A stretch of 64,000 nucleotides of DNA, taken from Bibersteinia trehalosi (GTDB taxonomy: Bacteria > Pseudomonadota > Gammaproteobacteria > Enterobacterales > Pasteurellaceae). Below the pieces are notes generated by a model. That model searched no databases and was not told the origin of the DNA. It saw only the letters and a list, made by a program, of their open reading frames with translations. The stretch covers positions 55,838-119,837 of the forward strand of contig NZ_SMAM01000008.1 in assembly GCF_004346205.1 (NCBI RefSeq), written 5' to 3'. Position 1 is the first letter of the stretch, and each line of letters opens with the position of its first letter. Made by a program: the position numbers and the translations under genes. Positions 57,599-64,000 of this stretch are shown here, piece by piece.

Positions 57599-60540
57599 AA
57601 AAGTCTTTTTTAAGTTATAGCTTACAGCTGATTTTTGTACTTGGTGCAGCTCAAGCCAGTACAGTATTTGCAACTGCACATAGCCCCGCGATAGAAACTA
57701 TACAGAAGGAAGCTCAAGCAGGGTTTGAGAAGTTAGCTGTGCAGATCCATAAAAGCCCAACAGATAAAGCCATTTATCAAGCGATTCGCTTAGATAATGG
57801 TATGGAGGTATTGCTAATTTCAGATGATAAAGCAAACAAGTCACTCTTTTCTGTAGGGCTACCGATTGGCTCAATGGAAGATCCAAAAGAGCAGCAAGGG
57901 CTTGCTCACTATCTAGAACATATGATTTTGATGGGCTCAAAAGATTATCCTGAAACCAATAGTTTAGATGGCTTCTTAACTAAAAATGGCGGACGTAATA
58001 ATGCCTACACCGCACCAGATCGCACGGTTTACTATCTGCAAGTAAATAATAATGCCTTCGATGAAGCAGTGGCTCGTTTATCTGATGCTTTTGCGGCGCC
58101 ATTATTAGCTGAGACCAATGCGAAAAAAGAAGTGAATGCCGTGAATGCGGAGATGGTGAGGGCTAAATCAAGTGATGGGCATTTGATTCGCTCGGTAAAC
58201 CGTGCAACTGCCAATCCTGCACACCCTTACACTAATTTTGCTGTAGGGAATAATGAAACCTTGTCGGATAAACCCAATAGTAAATTGCAAGATGAATTGC
58301 TTAAATTCTACGACACTTATTACTCTGCTAATGTAATGAAAGCAGTGTTGTACTCGAATCAGCCCATTGATAAATTAGCTATACTAGCAGCCAATACTCT
58401 AGGTAAAGTCAAAAATAAAAATGTTAGTGTGCCAACGTTAGCCATGCCACTGTTTACCGAGCAAGATTTAGGGGTGGTATTGCACTATAACCCTGTGATT
58501 CCAACAAAAAGTTTGACGGTTTCTTTTGATATGCCTGAAGACAAGGCGGCTTTCCGCCAAAAATCAGGAGAATATCTCTCTTATGTATTTAGCAATAATA
58601 CCGAAGGCACATTGGCGGATTATTTGGTGAAACAGGGGTTATCGGATTCAGGTATTGGCGCGATTTATAGTGATGATGTTAGCCGCAATCGTGGTTCATT
58701 TAATATTTCTGTGCGTTTAACTGATAAGGGATTAGCAGAGCAGGATAAGATAATTTCACTGATTTTCCAACAAATAGAGCAGATTAAAAAAGAAGGTATT
58801 CAAGCCAGCTATTTTGGTGAACTCAAAGAGAGCTTAAGCCAAGATTTTAAACACTTACGGGTAGATAAAAGCTTTAACTATGCGGCAAGTCTAGTGAGCC
58901 AAATGCTCAGCTATCCGCTGGAAAATATTTTTGATCAGGCTTATGTGGCTGATGAAATGGATGTTAATGAAATTAAAGCGAAATTAGATTTAATGATGCT
59001 TGATAATGCTCGTATTTTCATTGTGGATGATAAAGCTACAACCAATCAAAAAACGCCATATTTTGAGGCTCCTTATGCGATTGCCAAAATGACGGCAGCA
59101 CAAAAATCTAAATGGCTTGATTTTAGCCAAAATCCAACGCTAAAACTGCCAGCATTAAATCCATATTTCACTACGGAATTTACGCTTAACGAGGTGGATA
59201 CTAGCCGTGAAATTCCAAAACTAATTTTAAAAGGTAAGGGCACAGAAATTTACGCAATGCCGAGTAAGTATTTTAGTGATGAAGCTAAAGCTCGTCTCCG
59301 TATTACGATGAGCATTTCGCCACGTGCGGATAATGTAAAAATGGATGTTACTTCTGTATTGTTAAATGTGATGAATGGGCTAGCCCATCGCCAAACGGCT
59401 TTTCAAGCTTCAGTCGCTGGAATGAGTGCTAATTTGATGACGACTGCAGATAGTATAGGGATTGTTGCTGATGGCTATACGCAGAATCTTGCTAAATTGC
59501 TGCAAGATGTAGTTGTGAATTTCAGTCAGTTTGAGCTGACAGAAAAAGATTTAGCATTGGCAAAACAGCGTTATCTTGAAAATCTTGATGCACTAGAAAA
59601 AGATTCTGCACAACGCCAAGCTATGCAGCCTGCGGGGAATTTTGCTCGCTATCCATTCTTTGAAACAGCGAAAAAACGTCAGGTATTAGCTGAAATTAGC
59701 CTTGATGATGTAAAAAATTTACGTGAACGCCTATTAAATAAAATGACTGCAGTGCGCATTCTCTCGTTAGGCAATCTTTCCGATACTCAACTCAAAACAT
59801 TGCTGAAATCATTAGAGAAAGTCGTTAAAAACAACAATAGCCATATTGAATTTGGACGTTATGTTGATATAAATCAGAGTCAGCGTAAAATTAACTATAT
59901 AAAACATATTCCGCATCAGGATAACGCGCTTTCTGTGAGTTATTTCTCCACTGGTTACGGAGATATTGAGGGTAGTGTTCGTGCTAGCTTGTTGGCAGCA
60001 ATTATTTCTCGTTGGTATTTTGATGATTTACGTACAGATAAACAACTGGGTTATGTGGTATCTGCCAGCCGTGATCGTATTGGTAAGACCTCTGGGATTT
60101 CATTTACCGTACAAAGCCCTATTGCATCGACTAATGAAATTATGCAGCATAATCAACGTTTTGTAACGGAAAGTTTTGAACGTTTGCAAAAATTATCTGA
60201 TACAGATTTTGAAAAATATCGTTCGAATCTTATTGAAACAATGCAGCATAAACCAGAATCTCTTTTACGTGAATTTGGTGAATATAATGGTGATTTTATG
60301 CATGGCAACGATAATTTTGATCGTAAGGCTCAGGCAATTAAATTGCTAAAAGTTCTAACGAAACAAGATATTGTTGATTTTTATCGTCAAACATTAGTTG
60401 AGCAAAACGGTTTTGTTTTTGCTTCACAAGCGATAGGGACAAATACCCGTATTAATCAAGCTGCAGAGTTAGTCGGCTTTGAAACGATAGAAAGTATCGA
60501 GGCCTTACAAAAAGAGTTTGAAATAAAACATTACCATTAA
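57595..60540 (+). CDS. ptrA: protease III (pitrilysin), M16 family
   Basis: Periplasmic zinc metalloprotease of 981 residues. Signal peptide ending STVFATA; inverted zinc motif HYLEHMILMGS (HxxEH, about residues 102-106) with the distal Glu in EVNAVNAEM; four M16 domains. It overlaps recC (ATGA), as in E. coli recC-ptr. Probably degrades small peptides. Confidence 0.92.
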   Translation: MKKSFLSYSLQLIFVLGAAQASTVFATAHSPAIETIQKEAQAGFEKLAVQIHKSPTDKAIYQAIRLDNGMEVLLISDDKANKSLFSVGLPIGSMEDPKEQQGLAHYLEHMILMGSKDYPETNSLDGFLTKNGGRNNAYTAPDRTVYYLQVNNNAFDEAVARLSDAFAAPLLAETNAKKEVNAVNAEMVRAKSSDGHLIRSVNRATANPAHPYTNFAVGNNETLSDKPNSKLQDELLKFYDTYYSANVMKAVLYSNQPIDKLAILAANTLGKVKNKNVSVPTLAMPLFTEQDLGVVLHYNPVIPTKSLTVSFDMPEDKAAFRQKSGEYLSYVFSNNTEGTLADYLVKQGLSDSGIGAIYSDDVSRNRGSFNISVRLTDKGLAEQDKIISLIFQQIEQIKKEGIQASYFGELKESLSQDFKHLRVDKSFNYAASLVSQMLSYPLENIFDQAYVADEMDVNEIKAKLDLMMLDNARIFIVDDKATTNQKTPYFEAPYAIAKMTAAQKSKWLDFSQNPTLKLPALNPYFTTEFTLNEVDTSREIPKLILKGKGTEIYAMPSKYFSDEAKARLRITMSISPRADNVKMDVTSVLLNVMNGLAHRQTAFQASVAGMSANLMTTADSIGIVADGYTQNLAKLLQDVVVNFSQFELTEKDLALAKQRYLENLDALEKDSAQRQAMQPAGNFARYPFFETAKKRQVLAEISLDDVKNLRERLLNKMTAVRILSLGNLSDTQLKTLLKSLEKVVKNNNSHIEFGRYVDINQSQRKINYIKHIPHQDNALSVSYFSTGYGDIEGSVRASLLAAIISRWYFDDLRTDKQLGYVVSASRDRIGKTSGISFTVQSPIASTNEIMQHNQRFVTESFERLQKLSDTDFEKYRSNLIETMQHKPESLLREFGEYNGDFMHGNDNFDRKAQAIKLLKVLTKQDIVDFYRQTLVEQNGFVFASQAIGTNTRINQAAELVGFETIESIEALQKEFEIKHYH

Positions 60541-60614
60541 CTCAAAAAATACTAACGGTATTAGCCGTTAGTATTTTTGTAAATAAGTAAGATGTTATGG
60601 TGCAATCAGGTGAC

Positions 60615-61499
60615 TTATAGTTGAATATTTTTTAAATCATTCCAAAATTCTTCAGCCACATTATTTAAGCGTGTATTCATTCTGTAAATATAGCCTTTAA
60701 TCGGAATGACGAGTTCCGCCTTATCTAAAATTTTAACTTTTTTATGTCGCAATTCTTCTTGTACCGAATATTTCGGTAACCAAGCAATGCCTTGATGATT
60801 GAGTAACATATTTTTAAGTAATTCAGACATAGAAGAGATAAACTTAGTTTTAGTACATAGCTTTGTTTGGGCTAATTTTCTATTGACTAACCGTCCCATG
60901 TAGGAGTTGGGTGTATAGTTTAATAATGGGATATTGCTATCTGTAATATTGAATAATGCTTCACCAGTAATATCTACAGGAGAAACTGGATAAAGTTGAG
61001 ATTGTAATATTTCCAAAGAGAGAAATGGTGGTTGCATAAGCCTTTCGTCGTAAAATGAGAAAATAAAATCACTTTTTCCTTCAATAAGCGTATTCACGGT
61101 TTGATCGACATCGATAGCTTCTACCGAGTAAATAAAGTTCTCATGTTTTTGTGAGAGTGTACGGATCAGATTGGGCATAATAGAAAGTGAGAGTGAATGG
61201 GCTGCTGCAAACTTAATATTGGGTAAATTACAATTATGTCCTAACAATTCATCTAGATTATTCCTTAATTGTTGGAGTAAATTTCGAGTCTGTGAATGAA
61301 ATAGTTTTCCTTGATCGGTAAGTTGTAATGGTAGTGAAGAACGATCGAATAATTTTACACCAATCACTTCCTCTAAAGCGGAAATTCTACGACTAAATGC
61401 TGATTGAGAGAGATTCCGTTTTTCTGCTGCTTGAGAAAAATGGCGGTACTCTTCTAAGATTAAAAAATCTTCTAACCATTTTGTTTCTATATTTTTCAT
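60615..61499 (-). CDS. LysR-family transcriptional regulator
   Basis: A 294-residue regulator. N-terminal winged helix LEDFLILEEYRHFSQAAEKR then NLSQSAFSRRISALEEVIGV; effector-binding domain after about residue 90. The start at 61499 has AGGTGG; an upstream ATG is not used. It is divergent from the racemase-transporter operon, with TTGCAT/ATGCAA motifs in between, and probably controls it. Inducer perhaps aspartate. Confidence 0.9.
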   Translation of the reverse strand: MKNIETKWLEDFLILEEYRHFSQAAEKRNLSQSAFSRRISALEEVIGVKLFDRSSLPLQLTDQGKLFHSQTRNLLQQLRNNLDELLGHNCNLPNIKFAAAHSLSLSIMPNLIRTLSQKHENFIYSVEAIDVDQTVNTLIEGKSDFIFSFYDERLMQPPFLSLEILQSQLYPVSPVDITGEALFNITDSNIPLLNYTPNSYMGRLVNRKLAQTKLCTKTKFISSMSELLKNMLLNHQGIAWLPKYSVQEELRHKKVKILDKAELVIPIKGYIYRMNTRLNNVAEEFWNDLKNIQL

Positions 61500-61508
61500 A
61501 CACCACCT

Positions 61509-61647
61509 ATGCAAAATTTGCATTATCTTTTGGCTAAATGCATAACAATGTTTTTGTGAATATTTTTATTCTATTGATTTCCAAAGAATTATTCCAGTTT
61601 GTCAGAAGGATGTTGCATTTTTTGCATTGTACTCCAATTTATTGCAT
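61509..61647. promoter_or_regulatory. cluster of TTGCAT/ATGCAA motifs, likely LysR operator
   Basis: ATGCAAAATTTGCAT (61509-61523) is a 7-1-7 palindrome. Further TTGCAT or ATGCAT copies lie at 61538, 61613, 61622 and 61642. It fills most of the gap between the regulator and racD. Confidence 0.5.
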
Positions 61648-61712
61648 TTCTTTTTGATATTTCCTTTCTGCTATAACCCTTCATAGTTAAATTCACATTG
61701 AAGGAAACATAT

Positions 61713-62408
61713 ATGGCAAAAAATATTATTGGTATTTTAGGGGGAATGGGACCTGCTGCAACAGCAGATATGTTCCAGAAATTTATTCGCCTTACTCCCG
61801 CTAATTGTGATCAAGAACATATTCCACTTCTAATTTCTTCTATTCCTGATATCCCAGATCGAACCCGCTGTATTTTGGCGCAAGGTGAAGACCCTGCGCC
61901 ATTGATGGAGAAATATGTACAGGGGTTAGAAAATGCAGGGGCAACTTGCATCATCATTGCTTGTAATACCGCTCACTATTGGTTTGAGCATTTGCAGGCA
62001 AAGAGCCATGTAGAAATGCTCAGTATGATAGATACGACATTAGATGAAGTGTTGAAAAGTAGGAAGCAGAAAATTGGTTTATTAGCAACGGATGCTACTT
62101 TGGCATCAGGATTATATAAAAATCGGATTGAAGCTCAAGGGCTTACCTTTATTCGACCAAATGAAGCAGGACAAAAAGAAGTTATGGAGAGTATCTATTT
62201 GTTGAAATCCGGTGAAATAGAAGAATCGACTAGGCTGATGTTAAAGCAGAAAGATGAGCTCATCCGTTTAGGGGCTGAAATTATCATTTTAGGTTGTACA
62301 GAAGTACCAATTATTTTAGCAAAAGAGATAGAACGGCAGCCACAACTCTATGTGGATTCTACACTGAGCTTGGTTCAATCAGCAATTAATTGGTATCAAA
62401 CACATTAA
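61713..62408 (+). CDS. aspartate/glutamate racemase family protein
   Basis: Cofactor-free amino-acid racemase of 231 residues. Both catalytic Cys are visible: CIIIACNTAHYW and IIILGCTEVPI. IGILGGMGPAATADMF at the N-terminus is the RacD/YgeA signature. Aspartate is the likely substrate because a Dcu-type transporter follows. Start with AAGGA. Confidence 0.88.
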   Translation: MAKNIIGILGGMGPAATADMFQKFIRLTPANCDQEHIPLLISSIPDIPDRTRCILAQGEDPAPLMEKYVQGLENAGATCIIIACNTAHYWFEHLQAKSHVEMLSMIDTTLDEVLKSRKQKIGLLATDATLASGLYKNRIEAQGLTFIRPNEAGQKEVMESIYLLKSGEIEESTRLMLKQKDELIRLGAEIIILGCTEVPIILAKEIERQPQLYVDSTLSLVQSAINWYQTH

Positions 62409-62425
62409 ATGAGGGAGAACTTATT

Positions 62426-63733
62426 ATGATTTATGCAGAAATTTTTGTGGTGCTTGCGGCTATCTATTTAGGATTACGCTCGGGTGGCTTAGGTATTGGT
62501 TTATATGGCGGGTTAGGATTGGCAATTTTAACCTTAGGTTTTGGACTACCAATGGGTTCTATTCCTATTGATGTCATGTTAATTATCATGACTGTAGTGA
62601 TCGCTGCGGCTGTATTACAGGCTGTTGGTGGAATGGATTTGCTCGTGCATTATGCTGAAGTGCTAATGCGCAAAAATCCTAAATATATTAACTTTATTGC
62701 ACCAGCAATTACTTGGTTGATGACTATTATGGCAGGTACCGGATTTATTGTTTTTTCTACTTTGCCAGTGATTGCTGAAGTAGCAAAAGAGAGTGGTATT
62801 CGACCTTCGCGAGCATTAGCTGGTTCTGTTGTCTCTTCTCAACTTGCGATAGCGGGTTCTCCTCTGAGTGCTGCCATGGCAGCATTAATTGCAGTCATGG
62901 AAGGTAATAGTGTGACTTTCTTTCAGGTCATAGCGGTTTGTTTACCAGCTTCTTTCATTGCCTCAATGGTAGGAGCTTTTGTTGCATCTCGCCAAGGTTG
63001 TGAGTTAAAAGATGATTCTATATATCTGGAACGTTTAAAGGCGGGATTGGTTAGTCCATCTAAAAATGTAACTCATGTGGCTAATCGTCGTTCTGGCGCT
63101 CAACTTTCTATTGGAATTTTCTTGCTAGCGACAGTATTAATTGTCCTATTTGCAGCAGTACCGGGATTAAAACCTGTCTATGAAAGCGGTAAATCAATGA
63201 GTACTCGCGATATTATTATTGTGATGATGCTTGCTTCTTCTTGCTTAATGATGTTGGTCGGCAAAATTAAACCGGATGAAATTGTGGCGAGTTCTATTTT
63301 CCGTTCAGGTATGACATCTATCGCAGTGATTATCGGGATAGTGACTTTAGGGATGACATTTGTGGATGCACATTTAGCTGAAATAAAAGAATCAATTGGT
63401 GGCATTCTTACATCGTATCCAATGTTATTAGCAGCAGTACTGTTCTTTACTTGTGCTTTACTTTATTCACAAGGTTCAACCTCTGCGCTTATTATTCCAT
63501 TAGCTGTTACTCTTGGTGTTCCGAATTGGGCGATTCTTGCTTCTTTTGTTGCTATTACAGGAATCTTTATTTTACCAACATACCCTACTTCTTTAGCAGC
63601 AATGGAACTTGATTCGACAGGCTCTACTCGGGCAGGAAAATATATGCTGGATCACCCATTTATGTTGCCAGCATTATTTGGTGTAGTGGCAGGATTGATC
63701 TTTGGTTTTGTTTTTGCACCAATGGTTGTCTAA
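62426..63733 (+). CDS. dcu: anaerobic C4-dicarboxylate transporter, DcuA/DcuB family
   Basis: Inner-membrane exchanger for aspartate, fumarate, malate and succinate. It has 435 residues and about 10-12 spans. RSGGLGIGLYGGLGLAILT, AGTGFIVFSTLPVIAEVA, PSRALAGSVVSSQLAIAGSP and ILPTYPTSLAAMELDSTGST are family motifs. Follows the racemase by 17 bp with GAGGGAGA upstream. DcuA or DcuB cannot be told apart with certainty. Confidence 0.92.
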   Translation: MIYAEIFVVLAAIYLGLRSGGLGIGLYGGLGLAILTLGFGLPMGSIPIDVMLIIMTVVIAAAVLQAVGGMDLLVHYAEVLMRKNPKYINFIAPAITWLMTIMAGTGFIVFSTLPVIAEVAKESGIRPSRALAGSVVSSQLAIAGSPLSAAMAALIAVMEGNSVTFFQVIAVCLPASFIASMVGAFVASRQGCELKDDSIYLERLKAGLVSPSKNVTHVANRRSGAQLSIGIFLLATVLIVLFAAVPGLKPVYESGKSMSTRDIIIVMMLASSCLMMLVGKIKPDEIVASSIFRSGMTSIAVIIGIVTLGMTFVDAHLAEIKESIGGILTSYPMLLAAVLFFTCALLYSQGSTSALIIPLAVTLGVPNWAILASFVAITGIFILPTYPTSLAAMELDSTGSTRAGKYMLDHPFMLPALFGVVAGLIFGFVFAPMVV

Positions 63734-63822
63734 TAAATGGCTTGTAAGTGAGTTATTTTTGTTAATATAGCTTAAAATAAAATCAAGCGGTCATTTTTTT
63801 TAGATTTTTTGCAAAAAAGCGC

Positions 63823-64000
63823 TTGCAAAGGATTTTGAAATCTCTATAATGCACGCCATCGCAACGACGCACTGTTGCAAAGTTAAAATTTCCAGTGCGT
63901 CGTTCTTTTTTGTTCTTTAACAATATATCAGACAATCTGTGTGGGCACTTGTTGATTGATTAGTTAAAAATATTTTTTAATTTTGAAGTCTTAATAGGTG
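63823..64000 (+). promoter_or_regulatory. rRNA operon promoter and leader (rrn)
   Basis: TTGCAA (about 63824) and TATAAT (about 63845), 15-16 bp apart and followed by GCACGCC, are a strong promoter. Then an 11-bp hairpin ACGACGCACTG/CAGTGCGTCGT (63864-63903) with T after it, and TGTTCTTTAACAA (about 63911), the rrn boxA antitermination motif. The 16S gene should begin just beyond the window. An uptake sequence lies before the promoter. Confidence 0.85.

Noticed and set aside
57595..60540. The M16 protease as a FusC-like ferredoxin-processing protease
   Set aside because: It overlaps recC as classic ptrA does, has the normal pitrilysin layout, and lies 28 kb from the ferredoxin gene.

Overview
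The window comes from a gammaproteobacterium of the family Pasteurellaceae. The evidence is gene content (arcA, comNOPQ-recC, comM, dat/ddc, tandem ompA, a hut/haem receptor locus), AT-rich codon use, and many copies of the DNA-uptake motif ACAAGCGGT. That is the Actinobacillus pleuropneumoniae-type uptake sequence (Actinobacillus, Mannheimia, Bibersteinia, H. ducreyi), not the H. influenzae type. A Mannheimia/Actinobacillus-like host fits best; the species cannot be fixed from sequence alone.

Layout. 1-3 kb: end of an ascorbate PTS operon (ulaA with fused IIB, ulaC, ulaD). 3.3-9.4 kb: a mannose-family PTS (IIAB, IIC, IID, small membrane protein), a HAD phosphatase, and divergent gntP/gntK, with CRP sites and GntR-like operators. 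9.5-18.7 kb: mostly housekeeping (DUF2254 protein, a decayed glutathione S-transferase, trpS, two Bor-like lipoproteins, lpxH, a glycosyltransferase, mog, a DUF5672 gene, glnB, lspA-ispH-sdhE). 18.8-23.8 kb: a thioesterase, then the dat and ddc genes for 1,3-diaminopropane synthesis, separated by a reversed gene for an ACP-like lysozyme inhibitor/adhesin. 23.8-26.7 kb: plsY, folB, cdd, arcA. 26.8-31.4 kb: dnaK and dnaJ, split by two AT-rich genes: a plant-type ferredoxin domain fused to an unknown C-terminal domain, and a small membrane-anchored protein. 31.4-34.3 kb: comM and ubiF. 34.4-40.4 kb: an iron/haem island (hutZ, hutX, TonB-dependent receptor, two divergent TbpB-like surface lipoproteins) with Fur-like boxes. 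40.5-46.6 kb: miaA-hfq-hflX, a PACE-family protein, ydiJ. 46.8-52 kb: two tandem ompA genes, matP, a Lon-like protease and fabA, in the order seen in E. coli. 52.1-60.5 kb: the competence pseudopilin operon comNOPQ with a CRP-S-like site, then recC and ptrA. 60.6-63.7 kb: a LysR regulator divergent from an aspartate racemase and a Dcu transporter. The window ends in the promoter and leader of an rRNA operon.

The most interesting item is the ferredoxin-fusion/membrane-protein pair between dnaK and dnaJ. It recalls ferredoxin-domain bacteriocins (pectocins) with a periplasmic immunity protein, but the C-terminal domain is not recognised and the toxin idea is inference. Others are a comN ribosome-binding site buried in the fabA terminator stem, an unrecognised small upstream ORF in the dat leader, and the Fur-boxed lipoprotein pair. 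No tRNA, complete rRNA, IS element, prophage or CRISPR array was seen.
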